The notes under the pieces were generated by a model. The model ran no database searches, had not been told where the DNA came from, and saw only the letters and a program-made list of their open reading frames with translations. The position numbers were made by a program, and so were the translations under genes. This document shows positions 53,898-63,237 of a stretch of DNA of 64,000 nt, piece by piece (the stretch's first letter is position 1; every line of letters begins with the position of its first letter). This DNA comes from Cytobacillus suaedae (GTDB lineage Bacteria > Bacillota > Bacilli > Bacillales > Bacillaceae_L), in NCBI GenBank assembly GCA_014960805.1, contig CP063163.1, positions 3,993,001-4,057,000 of the forward strand, read 5' to 3'.

Positions 53898-53917
53898 GAA
53901 TGGGATTGCTCCCATTC
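53898..53917 (-). terminator. Terminator of the SbsC-like gene
   Basis: GAATGGGA (53898-53905) pairs with TCCCATTC (53910-53917), with a long T tail on the minus strand. It overlaps the stop codon. Confidence 0.87.
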
Positions 53918-55103
53918 ACTGAATTGACTGACTAACCATAAAGGAATAAAATCCTTCTTTAACCTGACCATCCAAATTAGTGATCTTAACTTTCAACGAT
54001 AAGTTACTGAACGTAAAGTCAGGTGATTTCTCTTTAAACTTTGTTAAGTCAACTGTAAGGTCATAGGTATTATGATCTTTTAAAGTAATCTCCTCACCTG
54101 TCGGTTGATTCGTTGCAACGACTTCTACAAATGCGGCTTTTTCAAAAAGTCTAATAACAAGTTGATCAGCATTATTTATAATTTCATTTTCTACCGTAGT
54201 ATAGTTGTTTTCTTTATAGAACTCGCTGTAGTTTACTCCGGAGTCTTTATCCAAAAGTGAGAACATCATAAATAAAGGAATTGATTCACTTAATTCCTTG
54301 AATCTTTCTGTTAAATGCCCTTGAATACTATCAGAATACGTAAATCTATCCAGGAAACCTCTTTCCATTCCACTTTTAAACAGACCGGAAACATCCTTTA
54401 AATAATCGGAAGCTTGTGTGTAATCTTTCATGTTTACTAGTTCTTCTGCATTATCTAAATTCATCTTAATAGATATTGGGTATAGCAGTTGGTTTTTGAC
54501 TGCTTCAGCAGAAAATTTATATTGATCACGGATATAATCCCTCGTTGATTTTCCATAGACACGGTCAAGTAGGTAGGCTTGTTTTTTTATTTCATTTGAA
54601 AGGTAGTGGTACAACCTTTCTGCTTCATCATCCAAGATACGTTGTGCCAGCTTTATTTCAAGAGCAATTCTTGCTTCATCAATTTTCTGCCCTGCGCTTA
54701 CAGCATCTATATATGCAACGGCTCTTCCGACATTTCCTTTTTCTGTACTAATTAGTGTATGTACGTTTGTTTGCAATCGGTTGGTTAGGGCTTCTTTTAC
54801 TGGACTAGCTGGAAGTTGAGTTAAAGCCTTCATTGCATTTTTATATGCTTCTGCTGCACCGTTATAAAATTCCCATGGAATAGTTCGGCCGTCTCCTGTT
54901 CCTTCAATAGATGTTGCCCAACGCAGTGAGCCTGCAAAGCTTTCAGCTTGTAAAACAAATGCATTGGCATCAAGTAAAAGCTTTTCTTCCTTTAGTTCTT
55001 TTTCTGTTTTAGTTGTGTCTGCATGTGTAAGTTGAGGTATAGCTATAAACAATAAACCTATTAATAATGTCATAATTGTCAATTTAAAACCTATAAACTT
55101 CAC
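53916..55103 (-). CDS. Secreted protein with SbsC-like N-terminal wall-polymer-binding region
   Basis: 395 residues. Signal peptide (FKLTIMTLLIGLLFIAIPQL, cut after HAD or nearby), then a long helical region. LDRVYGKSTRDYIRDQYKFS, with NQLLYPISIKMN, resembles from memory the N-terminal helical domain of the Geobacillus S-layer protein SbsC (LDRVYGKTTRD...), which binds a secondary cell-wall polymer. The last 80 residues are beta-rich (DLTVDLTKFKEKSPDFTF). It is too short to be a full S-layer subunit, so it is more likely an S-layer-associated wall protein. Monocistronic. Confidence 0.72.
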   Translation of the reverse strand: MKFIGFKLTIMTLLIGLLFIAIPQLTHADTTKTEKELKEEKLLLDANAFVLQAESFAGSLRWATSIEGTGDGRTIPWEFYNGAAEAYKNAMKALTQLPASPVKEALTNRLQTNVHTLISTEKGNVGRAVAYIDAVSAGQKIDEARIALEIKLAQRILDDEAERLYHYLSNEIKKQAYLLDRVYGKSTRDYIRDQYKFSAEAVKNQLLYPISIKMNLDNAEELVNMKDYTQASDYLKDVSGLFKSGMERGFLDRFTYSDSIQGHLTERFKELSESIPLFMMFSLLDKDSGVNYSEFYKENNYTTVENEIINNADQLVIRLFEKAAFVEVVATNQPTGEEITLKDHNTYDLTVDLTKFKEKSPDFTFSNLSLKVKITNLDGQVKEGFYSFMVSQSIQ

Positions 55104-55227
55104 CTTTCGTACTCTCCCCTTTGCTGCATTTCTTACTTTAGTAGTTAAGTTCTATTTATTTCCATTATATCGCAAAAATGATATTTTACTAGCTTTACTG
55201 TTTACTATATATGGCATAAAAAATAAT

Positions 55228-55253
55228 AGAGCCCTATCAATAAGACGGGCTCT
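55228..55253 (-). terminator. Terminator left from a decayed gene
   Basis: AGAGCCC (55228-55234) pairs with GGGCTCT (55247-55253), with a T-rich tail on the minus strand. The only gene-like sequence before it is the pseudogene tail at 55271-55390. Confidence 0.75.
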
Positions 55254-55270
55254 AATTATATTTCGTTATA

Positions 55271-55390
55271 TTATATAGAGAAATTGACTTTTTCTGCAGG
55301 ACGGTTGCCACTTATAAACTCAACCTTTGTTCTCAACCCATTATTAGTCAAAATCTTTGTTAGTAGTATTCTCCGGTGGTCTTCCTCTCA
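55271..55390 (-). pseudogene. C-terminal remnant of a paralogue of the neighbouring secreted protein
   Basis: The minus strand reads LTKILTNNGLRTKVEFISGN, RPAEKVNFSI and stop. This aligns with the end of the adjacent 264-residue protein (LNKTFTYNGLKTTVKFINKS, HPEIRIIFSK). An in-frame TGA at 55390 closes the upstream side. A tandem duplicate has therefore lost all but its tail and terminator. The rest of the 55104-55479 spacer is AT-rich and featureless. Confidence 0.75.
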
Positions 55391-55479
55391 AAATGAAAAT
55401 CAGTAATTTACTAGATTTTTACAGATTAATGTAATGCATATAAAAATAGCATTCCGAATAAAATTAAGGATTAATTATA

Positions 55480-56274
55480 TTATTTTGAAAATATTATTCT
55501 GATTTCAGGATGACTTTTGTTTATGAATTTTACAGTTGTTTTTAACCCGTTGTAAGTGAATGTCTTATTCAGTTCCTGATGACTGCCAGTTTTGGCAACT
55601 TGCTCTGTAATCTTATAAATGTGTGCTGACCCCGATGGGATGATTTCATACAGGGCTGATTTTACTTTTTCGGGAATTATTTTACTTTCAGGAATATTAG
55701 TATCTTCCCAAGCCCTTATCTTAATATACATATCATTGTCATTTGTTAAATCTACAGAAACATTCATACCTCCTGAGCCACCTGGATTGAAAATGTTCAA
55801 GGTTGCCAAAGTACTACTATGTTTATAATATTCCTGGCGAGCTAGGTTATCTATAATGGCTTCCTTATTAAAATCCTGAATTAGTCCTGAGATGTTATTA
55901 TGTATACACTGAACAGCTCTCAACTTCGACTTACTCGGTGTATCATATTTTACTTTTTTATCCCTATCAACAAAATATCCTCCTCCTACATTAAGCAATC
56001 CTGGTTTGAAAGCATAAATTCTATATAATTCACCTTTTTTTAAGGTACGTGAGAATATTTTCTTTTCACCTTCTAGCTTAAATAAAGGTGTATCTTCTAG
56101 AATAAGCAAACGGCCAATTTGCCCATACTTTAGTTCAACTCCGTCCCACATTACCTTTGTAGTACCTTTGTAGTCTTCACAGTTTGTATCAGTAGAGTTT
56201 GTTGCTAGAGTTGTAAGCGGAAATATACTTATAGATAAAATTATTATCAAGATGTAAGTAAGTAGTTTTCTCAT
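55480..56274 (-). CDS. Secreted hypothetical protein, 264 residues
   Basis: Signal peptide MRKLLTYILIIILSISIFPL followed by TTLATN. The next part is beta-rich (VELKYGQIGRLLILEDTPLF, LYRIYAFKPGLLNVGGGYFV), possibly SH3-like. No catalytic motif seen. Ribosome site GAGGAGGAAC upstream. It belongs to a locally duplicated family (see 55271-55390). Function unknown. Confidence 0.65.
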   Translation of the reverse strand: MRKLLTYILIIILSISIFPLTTLATNSTDTNCEDYKGTTKVMWDGVELKYGQIGRLLILEDTPLFKLEGEKKIFSRTLKKGELYRIYAFKPGLLNVGGGYFVDRDKKVKYDTPSKSKLRAVQCIHNNISGLIQDFNKEAIIDNLARQEYYKHSSTLATLNIFNPGGSGGMNVSVDLTNDNDMYIKIRAWEDTNIPESKIIPEKVKSALYEIIPSGSAHIYKITEQVAKTGSHQELNKTFTYNGLKTTVKFINKSHPEIRIIFSK

Positions 56275-56473
56275 GGTGTTCCTCCTCGTACTTTATAACT
56301 ACATTATAACCACTTTCTACTTTATTTGGAATATTTAACAAGAGAGGAAAATTAGAAAACACAACTTTAGAGAGTTATAACATTTTATGGAAACGCATGT
56401 GGACTCTATGGTAAGATAGGTATTGGAAAAAATTCGAAATATGAATAATCTCAAGAAAATCAGAGGTACAAAC

Positions 56474-58459
56474 ATGAAGAAGATACTAACATTACTTTTC
56501 CTATCTATCATTTTATTATTTTCTGGTACTGCTAGTTTTGCAGCAGAAGATAGCGAAGCCATTAACCTCGAATCACGTTTTACTAAAATTGGACCCCAGG
56601 TTTTTTCTTCCTCTTCATTAACTGCAACTACTGGTACAAATTCTAATGGAACTCCACTTATGTACATTATCCTTCACGGAACCCCAACAGTTCTTGCAGT
56701 GGTTGACTTAAATACCGAAAAGGTTTACAAAACATTTACTCTTGATGAGTCTACAAGTGCTACCGGTCTAGATGTCGATGATAATCAAGTTCTTTGGATT
56801 GGTGGAACTAATAACGGTAATATATACAGCTATAATCCTGATACAGACCAGTTTGTTAATCATGGAAATAAGCTAGAAAACGAAAAAGATACTGCTATTT
56901 TGGATATCGATGCTGAGAATGGTATTGTATTTGGTGGTTCTGCCTACGGGGGTTCTTCTTTTGGCTACAATACAGATTTAGATATTGTATCGAACTATGG
57001 GCAGATACTAGAAAAGAAAGAGTTTGCAAAATCTGTACGATATTTTAAAAATAGGAACAGCCTCTATATTGGAGTTGGTTCAAATGCAGAATTAATTGAA
57101 ATGGATATTAGTACTGGTCTAAAAAGGAGTATACTTCCTGATCAATACAAAGGCGAAAAGTTCATTCAAGACCTGGACCTTGTAGGAGATAAATTATTTG
57201 CTCGAATGTATCCAAGTGCTAAAGTTGCTGTATTTGATACTTCGTCAAATACTTTAGTGGATGAATTCCAGGCTGACTCAAGAGGAGTCTCAGCTCTATC
57301 ACCAAATAGCCCGGTTATCTATTATACAAATAAAGGCCTATTGGTAGAATATAATATGCAAACCGGTCAATCGAATGTGTTACCTATTGAATTGCCTGAA
57401 GGAACATCCGCGCTTTCATTAAATTATGTGCAACTTAAGGATGCTTCTCTTCCTGGATTAACCTTGGTTGGACTACTAGATAATCAAGGAACAATCTTTA
57501 CTTATAATCTAGGCACGAAAAAATATGGCATCAAAAAGCTTGAATTACCAAGGCAACCAATTACGCTACATACAATGATTGAGAGTCTAGATGGTAAAGA
57601 AATTTTTATTAATGGCTATATGTCAGGTGGATTAGGAATTTATGACACACTTACTGGTACCTCACAGGATTTAAAGGGGATTAGCCAAGTAGAGTCCATG
57701 GCATTTTTAAATGGGAAAATGTATTTTGGTGGTTATCCAAAAGGAAGAATACTAGAATATGATATGGAAAAACCATGGGATTTCTCAAATCCAATAGAAT
57801 TATTTAGATTAGAGGATTTTGGTCAAGAAAGACCTACTGCTATGATTTCAGATGAGGGTATGAATAAACTTTTTGTCGGTACGTTCCCTGGGAACAGAAG
57901 TAAGTCAGGGGTATTGGCAGTATATGACCCGGCTACCCAAGAACACACTGTATACGAAAATTACATTAAAGGTCAAAGCATTATTTCGTTTACAAAACAT
58001 AAAGGCTATATATATGGAGGAACTTCGATTTTCTCAACCAATAGTGCATCTAAATATACCGCTAAGTTGTTTAGGTTTCCTGTTGGGAACCCAGAAGCAA
58101 AGGAAATTGTTCCACTCCCGATTAATGCTAGTTTAGTCACTGGGCTGATTGAAGGTCCAAACAACACAATTTGGGGAATGGCGAATGGAACATTATTTGT
58201 ATACAACCCATCACGGGATAGCATTAGATGGAAGGAAATCCTACCAACTGTATCAGGTAGGCTTAAAAATGCAATGATGGTTGTAGGTAAAGACGGTTTT
58301 GTGTATGCAACTTTAGAAGGACGCTTACTTCAGATAGACCCTGCGACACTAAAGCATACCGTTTTGAAAGAAAGTGGTGCCTATGAGCTGGCTCAGGACC
58401 ATAATGGAGATCTTTATTTTAGAAATCAAGCTGATTTATGGAAGTATACAACTAAATAA
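56474..58459 (+). CDS. Secreted beta-propeller protein
   Basis: 661 residues from ATG at 56474 (GAGG, 7 nt); the frame is open 17 codons further without a signal. Signal peptide KKILTLLFLSIILLFSGTAS, FAAED. The mature part is a string of WD/YVTN-like blades (VLAVVDLNTEKVYKTFTLDE, LFVGTFPGNRSKSGVLAVYD, IWGMANGTLFVYNPSRD, FVYATLEGRLLQIDPATL). No catalytic residues recognised. Likely a protein- or glycan-binding surface propeller, located among S-layer-related genes. Strong terminator after it. Confidence 0.75.
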   Translation: MKKILTLLFLSIILLFSGTASFAAEDSEAINLESRFTKIGPQVFSSSSLTATTGTNSNGTPLMYIILHGTPTVLAVVDLNTEKVYKTFTLDESTSATGLDVDDNQVLWIGGTNNGNIYSYNPDTDQFVNHGNKLENEKDTAILDIDAENGIVFGGSAYGGSSFGYNTDLDIVSNYGQILEKKEFAKSVRYFKNRNSLYIGVGSNAELIEMDISTGLKRSILPDQYKGEKFIQDLDLVGDKLFARMYPSAKVAVFDTSSNTLVDEFQADSRGVSALSPNSPVIYYTNKGLLVEYNMQTGQSNVLPIELPEGTSALSLNYVQLKDASLPGLTLVGLLDNQGTIFTYNLGTKKYGIKKLELPRQPITLHTMIESLDGKEIFINGYMSGGLGIYDTLTGTSQDLKGISQVESMAFLNGKMYFGGYPKGRILEYDMEKPWDFSNPIELFRLEDFGQERPTAMISDEGMNKLFVGTFPGNRSKSGVLAVYDPATQEHTVYENYIKGQSIISFTKHKGYIYGGTSIFSTNSASKYTAKLFRFPVGNPEAKEIVPLPINASLVTGLIEGPNNTIWGMANGTLFVYNPSRDSIRWKEILPTVSGRLKNAMMVVGKDGFVYATLEGRLLQIDPATLKHTVLKESGAYELAQDHNGDLYFRNQADLWKYTTK

Positions 58460-58469
58460 GGTTATGGTT

Positions 58470-58495
58470 CCTCGTTCCTGGTGATCGGAACGGGG
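58470..58495 (+). terminator. Terminator of the propeller gene
   Basis: CCTCGTTCC (58470-58478) pairs with GGAACGGGG (58487-58495), then TCTTTTG. Confidence 0.85.
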
Positions 58496-58506
58496 GTCTT
58501 TTGTGT

Positions 58507-58632
58507 TTTACTCGTGGGATTTGGATGAATACTCGCGGCATCGGTACAAATACTCGTGTTAGTTTGTGAAATACTCTTGTATCTACCGAAAATACTCGCA
58601 TAAATCATTAAAATACTCGCATCCCTCACCTA
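58507..58632. repeat. Phased 21-bp repeat array, downstream of NERD copy 2
   Basis: Six units start at 58507, 58528, 58549, 58570, 58591 and 58612, exactly 21 bp apart. Each has the core [AT][AT]TACTCG (one AATACTCT) followed by R/Y and about 12 variable bases. The last unit runs into the stop codon of the NERD gene (58630-58632). The same core and period recur at 59689. Confidence 0.93.
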
Positions 58633-59607
58633 ATCTAGCCTACTAATAAGAGATCCGAGGCTATACACCCTATCTTTAAACGTACCTGTAAAATCCAAGT
58701 CCAGTGATGTTAATAATCTCCCCGCTATATCTTTCGAGGATATATCCAGAAAGTCTCTAAACTCTCTATTCGTAATCGTGTCGCCCCATAAAAAATAGTA
58801 ATCTACTAAAGAGTCTATGTGAGCATTTACCAAATGGTGGTCACACACAGGACAATACCACTTACCTTTAATTCTATTTAACGGAAGCGTATTACATCTA
58901 GTGCAATGTACTCCTGGTAAGAGATCAGATTTCTTTATTTTGAACTTTTCCAGGTAGTTAGGAAGTAGTGGAATATTGTGCTTAATGAGTAATTTAGATA
59001 GTTTATTTACCTGTGAGGTTGTTAGTATGTCCTTTTGGTAGTTTTTCTCGAGGGATTCTAAAAGAAATGGGAAGTTTGCACTGTGGATTACAACTTTTTT
59101 TACCTCTTTTATATGTTTGGGATCCGCTTTAATAATGGAGGAAGGATTCGTAATCAGAACAAGAGGCACAATTGGAACTGGTGGGAATTTATGTTTCTTA
59201 AGCCAAGACTGTAATTGAAGTTCTTGTCGCTTCACCTGGAGTATTGGGTCTAAAAATGCATCAACCTTTCCCTCTTTAGTTGTGCGAATAAGTTGTTCAA
59301 AATCTCGGTCAAAAAACAAAGTTCCAGATATATTTTTTGCATCGAGGTTAAGAATAAGCCGACTTGATAAAACAAGTGTATCCATCTGAAAAAATACGTC
59401 GTCCATATACCTTAACCGAATATCCTTTACTATTTGATAGTTTTTACCTTGAATGAACTTTAAATGGTAAGTTAATGAGTGTTCTCCCTTCTCTCCTGCT
59501 TTACCAATAGCTAACTCTTCTTGAATTTTTGATTTTGCCTCATGATTTATCGGAAGTCTCCTTAAAAGGGCTTCTAACTTTAAGATCTTGATACATTTTT
59601 TATTCAC
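58630..59607 (-). CDS. NERD-domain protein with zinc ribbon (copy 2)
   Basis: 325 residues, GTG start 10 nt after AGGAGGG. NERD domain at about 30-110: KAGEKGEHSLTYHLKF, FFQMDTLVLSSRLILNLDAK (D and D-x-K in place of E-x-K). Zinc ribbon at about 233-258: CTRCNTLPLN and CPVCDHHL. Helical C terminus ITNREFRDFLDISSKDIAGR, matching the layout of NERD copy 1 at 34055. The short inverted repeat GGGTT/AACCC between ribosome site and start could affect translation. It is bracketed by two six-unit 21-bp arrays. Function unknown. Confidence 0.85.
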   Translation of the reverse strand: MNKKCIKILKLEALLRRLPINHEAKSKIQEELAIGKAGEKGEHSLTYHLKFIQGKNYQIVKDIRLRYMDDVFFQMDTLVLSSRLILNLDAKNISGTLFFDRDFEQLIRTTKEGKVDAFLDPILQVKRQELQLQSWLKKHKFPPVPIVPLVLITNPSSIIKADPKHIKEVKKVVIHSANFPFLLESLEKNYQKDILTTSQVNKLSKLLIKHNIPLLPNYLEKFKIKKSDLLPGVHCTRCNTLPLNRIKGKWYCPVCDHHLVNAHIDSLVDYYFLWGDTITNREFRDFLDISSKDIAGRLLTSLDLDFTGTFKDRVYSLGSLISRLD

Positions 59608-59688
59608 AGGGTTTTAACCCTCCTTTCATTTGTACTGATTCTACCTCAATATGGACTCTTCCTTCACAGAATTGTGACATTTTCCCGA

Positions 59689-59814
59689 AATACTCGTCTA
59701 ATTACTGTAAATACTCGTAAAATCTTAGTAAATGCTCGTGGGCCACATTGAAATACTCGTGTACCCTCCATGTTTACTCGCATTTCCACCAAATTTACTC
59801 GTATAAGAACAATT
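59689..59814. repeat. Phased 21-bp repeat array, upstream of NERD copy 2
   Basis: Six units start at 59689, 59710, 59731, 59752, 59773 and 59794, again exactly 21 bp apart, with core AATACTCGT (variants AATGCTCG, TTTACTCG). Same strand orientation as the array at 58507. It begins 82 bp upstream of the NERD start codon. The rest of the 59608-59944 spacer holds the secA2 promoter and nothing else recognised. Confidence 0.93.
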
Positions 59815-59901
59815 ACGTTCTCAATAACCAAAACTTTACATATTAATCACCTGTCAAAAAATGATAATATTAGTAGAGAATTAGTCTATTATGTTATGGT
59901 A

Positions 59902-59910
59902 TGTTATAAT
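59902..59910 (+). promoter_or_regulatory. Extended -10 promoter of secA2
   Basis: TGTTATAAT (TGn-TATAAT) 34 bp before the ATG. A -35 is weak (TTAGTC about 18 nt upstream), which an extended -10 tolerates. Confidence 0.6.
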
Positions 59911-59944
59911 TTGACGAGAAACTATAAGTAGGAGCGAACTATAG

Positions 59945-62335
59945 ATGTTATCGATGATGAAGCGAATCTTTGATGAGGGTTCTAGAGAAGTTCATAAATT
60001 AACTAAACATGTTGATAAAATTAATGCATTAGAAGAAGAGATTTCTCGATTATCTGATGAGGATTTAAAGAGCTCTACTGCACATTTTAAACAAAAACTA
60101 CAAGAGGGCAAAACTCTTGATGATATTAAAGAAGTTGCATTTGCTGTTGTTCGTGAAGCAGCAAAAAGAGTACTTAACCAACGCCATTACGATGTTCAAT
60201 TAATCGGGGGATTGGTCCTTCATAATGGGGATATTGCAGAAATGCAAACCGGTGAGGGTAAAACATTAGTTGCGACTTTACCAAGTTACTTACATGCTCT
60301 TGAAGGTAAAGGTGTTCATATTATTACGGCTAATGAATATTTAGCAAAACGTGACTTTGAAACGATGGGTAAAATACACAACTTCCTTGGGCTAACTGTA
60401 GGATTAACAATTTCACAGCTTTCACATGATGAAAAGAAGCAAGCCTACAATGCAGACATAACCTATGGAACTGGTACGGAATTCGGGTTTGACTACTTAA
60501 GAGACAATATGGTGCATAACCTTGAGGAAAAGGTGCAACGTCCTCTTCACTTTGCTATTGTGGATGAGATTGACAGTATACTTATCGATGAAGCTAGAAC
60601 TCCATTAATTATTGCAAATAAATCTGCTCTATCAACAGAGCTATTTTATGTTACAGCTGAAATTGTTAAATCATTCGAAAAAGATGTCGAATACGAGTTT
60701 TTCCCAGAAACAAAGCAAATTGTACTTGCAGAGGCTGGCGCAAAGGCGGTTGAAAACGCATTTGGTATTGAAAACCTATACGATGCTGAACACAGAGAAC
60801 TTTTACACCACTTAATGCAGTCCCTACGTGCTTCTGTCGTTATGAGAAAAGATGTTGATTACATTGTTCGTGGAAATGATATTGTCCTAGTTGATCAGTT
60901 TACTGGCCGTATCATGGAAGGTCGTACATTTAGTGAAGGTCTTCACCAAGCTCTCGAAGCAAAAGAAGGCGTAATTGTAAAAGAAGAAAATGATACACAA
61001 GCAACAATTACTGTTCAAAACTACTTTAGAATGTATACAACATTATGTGGTATGACTGGTAGTGCTACACCAGCAAAGAGGGAGTTCCTGGATACGTACG
61101 GAAATACTGTAGTATCAATTCCAACGAATAAGCCTCGTATTCGTATCGATATGCAAGATATCGTTTATAAAAAGAAGGACGACAAAATCAAGCGAATCGT
61201 TGAGGAAGTTGCTAAGCATCATAGCAATCAACGCCCTGTTCTTATTGGAACTACTTCAATTGAGCAGTCTGAAAATTTATCAGCATATTTAACGAAGGCG
61301 AATATTAAGCATCAAATCCTAAATGCAAAAACCGTTGAAGACGAAGCAAAACTGATTGCTACTGCCGGTCAAAAAGGACAAGTTATGTTAGCAACAAATA
61401 TGGCTGGACGCGGAACTGATATTCTTTTAGGAGAAGGTGTTGCAGAACTTGGTGGACTACACATCATAGGAACTGAAAAGCATGAAAGTGCTCGTATTGA
61501 TATGCAGCTTCGTGGACGTGGTGGCCGTCAGGGAGACCCTGGTTCTACACAGTTTATCATTTCATTAGAAGATGATTTATTCAATGCTTATGATACAGAA
61601 GAACTAGACCGTTGGAAGAAAAAGTTGAAAACAAATACAGATGGACTTGTCATATCACCTGATCCTGTAAAATTCGTGAAAAAGGTTCAAGAAACAGTAG
61701 AAGGTGCTCATTTCTCCGCACGTTCTCATCTTCTGAAACTAGATGATGTAGTAGATGACCAAAGAAAAATTGTCTATAAAAAGCGTAATGGGTTATTAGC
61801 AAAACAAAATGTCATGTCTGACATCCTTGAGAGCATCCGAAATCATTCGCAACAACTTATTAAAAAATACTGCATTGAAGAAGATGTACTTATTGAGGAA
61901 TGGAATATTGCTGGCCTTTATGAAGAACTTTCACTCATCTACAACAATCTTGGATTTACCCAAGCGGATATAACGGATGTTGAGAAAGAAGTAATAGAGA
62001 AGTATGTAAGCGAAGCATATGAAAACTACCGTAATGAATTAGTTTCACTTGAAAAAGATTTTGATTTCCAATCACAAGTTAAGAGTATGATGCTTCAGGA
62101 ACTAGATTCGAAATGGGTTCAACATATCGATATTATGACAAACCTAAAAGAAGGTATAAGCATGAGAAGCTATGGTCAAGAGGATCCTTATCGCTTATAC
62201 GAATTCGATGCGTTTGAAGAATTTATTTATCTGTTAAGAAATCTTGATGCAACAATTAGTAGACAATTCCTTGCATATGTAAAGAATCATGAGATACAAA
62301 TGCAACAAAGGGAGGAAGAAACAAATAATGAGTGA
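59945..62335 (+). CDS. secA2: Accessory preprotein translocase ATPase SecA2
   Basis: 796 residues. Walker [13 protein letters not shown] (102-108), [39 protein letters not shown] and [13 protein letters not shown] are SecA motifs. It ends without the C-terminal zinc-binding CxC-CH tail of housekeeping SecA, as accessory SecA2 proteins do. In Bacillus anthracis SecA2 with SlaP exports S-layer proteins, and here a SLAP-family gene follows with an 8-nt overlap. AGGAG lies 10 nt before the ATG. Confidence 0.92.
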   Translation: MLSMMKRIFDEGSREVHKLTKHVDKINALEEEISRLSDEDLKSSTAHFKQKLQEGKTLDDIKEVAFAVVREAAKRVLNQRHYDVQLIGGLVLHNGDIAEMQTGEGKTLVATLPSYLHALEGKGVHIITANEYLAKRDFETMGKIHNFLGLTVGLTISQLSHDEKKQAYNADITYGTGTEFGFDYLRDNMVHNLEEKVQRPLHFAIVDEIDSILIDEARTPLIIANKSALSTELFYVTAEIVKSFEKDVEYEFFPETKQIVLAEAGAKAVENAFGIENLYDAEHRELLHHLMQSLRASVVMRKDVDYIVRGNDIVLVDQFTGRIMEGRTFSEGLHQALEAKEGVIVKEENDTQATITVQNYFRMYTTLCGMTGSATPAKREFLDTYGNTVVSIPTNKPRIRIDMQDIVYKKKDDKIKRIVEEVAKHHSNQRPVLIGTTSIEQSENLSAYLTKANIKHQILNAKTVEDEAKLIATAGQKGQVMLATNMAGRGTDILLGEGVAELGGLHIIGTEKHESARIDMQLRGRGGRQGDPGSTQFIISLEDDLFNAYDTEELDRWKKKLKTNTDGLVISPDPVKFVKKVQETVEGAHFSARSHLLKLDDVVDDQRKIVYKKRNGLLAKQNVMSDILESIRNHSQQLIKKYCIEEDVLIEEWNIAGLYEELSLIYNNLGFTQADITDVEKEVIEKYVSEAYENYRNELVSLEKDFDFQSQVKSMMLQELDSKWVQHIDIMTNLKEGISMRSYGQEDPYRLYEFDAFEEFIYLLRNLDATISRQFLAYVKNHEIQMQQREEETNNE

Positions 62336-63173
62336 AGTCAAAAATAACCAAGAGGAAACAACTCAAGGGGAAACTCAGCTTAAAACGACATTAACCTATC
62401 ACCCAGATTGGGAGTTATCTGCTTCTGAAAAGTATGTATATCAATTTAAACATGAAAAATTGCCACTTTTACAACCTAATCAAATTTCAGTTTCTGGTAT
62501 TAACCTAATTGAGTATGATGAAGGATTTGTAGTAACTGCATTCTTAAGAAATACACTTCCAAAAGGGATTGTATTTGAAGCCATTGACCTTCTAGTAGTT
62601 GATGATGAAGGCAATGCTTTAGCTCGAAAAACGTTTGAAATGGATTTACTAGGTGAAATCCCTTCTATGGGCTGCAGACCTTGGAGATTCTTATTCCAAA
62701 ATGAAAATAAACTTGTTGATGGTCCCCTTCCTAAAGATGGGGAATGGAAACTAGTATTCGAACTTAAACAGAGTGCTAAAAAGCAAACACTAGATTTAGA
62801 TGAAGGCTGGAAAAAAGCACTTCCGGAAGATAAAGTGGCCCAATTACAAGCTATGGTAGAAAAACTTCCACCTCTTAAGCCTGGTGAAGTGAACTTCATG
62901 GGCCTTGAGGCAAGTGTAAACGAAAATGAAGACCTAGTTGTAACGATTCTTCTACGTAATGGAAGTGACCGAAATATCAACTTAGAACAAGTACCACTTG
63001 TTGTAGAAGATGCAACAAATACGGCAGTTGCAAAAGGTCTCTTTACATTAGAAAATTTCGAAGTAAAAGCCAATACAACAAAGCCTTGGACGTTTGTTTT
63101 CCCTAAATCATTACAATTGGTTGAAACAATTGATTTATCTAAGTGGAAAGCTTATATTCCACAGCAGCAATAA
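62328..63173 (+). CDS. slaP: Accessory Sec system S-layer assembly protein (SlaP-like)
   Basis: 281 residues from ATG at 62328, overlapping the secA2 stop. No signal peptide, acidic. Two copies of a SLAP-type beta domain ([20 protein letters not shown] with [40 protein letters not shown] with [20 protein letters not shown]). It matches the cytoplasmic partner of SecA2 needed for S-layer secretion in B. anthracis. The S-layer subunit gene itself is not in the window. Confidence 0.88.
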   Translation: MSEVKNNQEETTQGETQLKTTLTYHPDWELSASEKYVYQFKHEKLPLLQPNQISVSGINLIEYDEGFVVTAFLRNTLPKGIVFEAIDLLVVDDEGNALARKTFEMDLLGEIPSMGCRPWRFLFQNENKLVDGPLPKDGEWKLVFELKQSAKKQTLDLDEGWKKALPEDKVAQLQAMVEKLPPLKPGEVNFMGLEASVNENEDLVVTILLRNGSDRNINLEQVPLVVEDATNTAVAKGLFTLENFEVKANTTKPWTFVFPKSLQLVETIDLSKWKAYIPQQQ

Positions 63174-63177
63174 AATG

Positions 63178-63212
63178 AAGAGTACTAAATCATAGTCGAT
63201 TTTAGTACTCTT
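63178..63212 (+). terminator. Terminator of secA2-slaP
   Basis: AAGAGTACTAAA (63178-63189) pairs with TTTAGTACTCTT (63201-63212), then T6. Confidence 0.88.
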
Positions 63213-63237
63213 TTTTTCATCTGAAAAATACAGCCAA

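Noticed and set aside
53916-55103. Calling the SbsC-like protein an S-layer subunit
   Set aside because: At 395 residues it lacks the long self-assembly part of S-layer proteins; only the wall-binding type region is recognisable.
58507-59814. Possible CRISPR arrays beside the NERD gene
   Set aside because: The core is only 8-9 bp and the variable part 12-13 bp, far below CRISPR sizes, and there are no cas genes. The exact 21-bp period is better explained as phased binding sites.
59945-62335. Reading the SecA gene as the housekeeping secA
   Set aside because: It lacks the C-terminal zinc-binding tail, is 796 residues, and is joined to a SLAP gene; housekeeping secA is expected next to hpf beyond the left edge.
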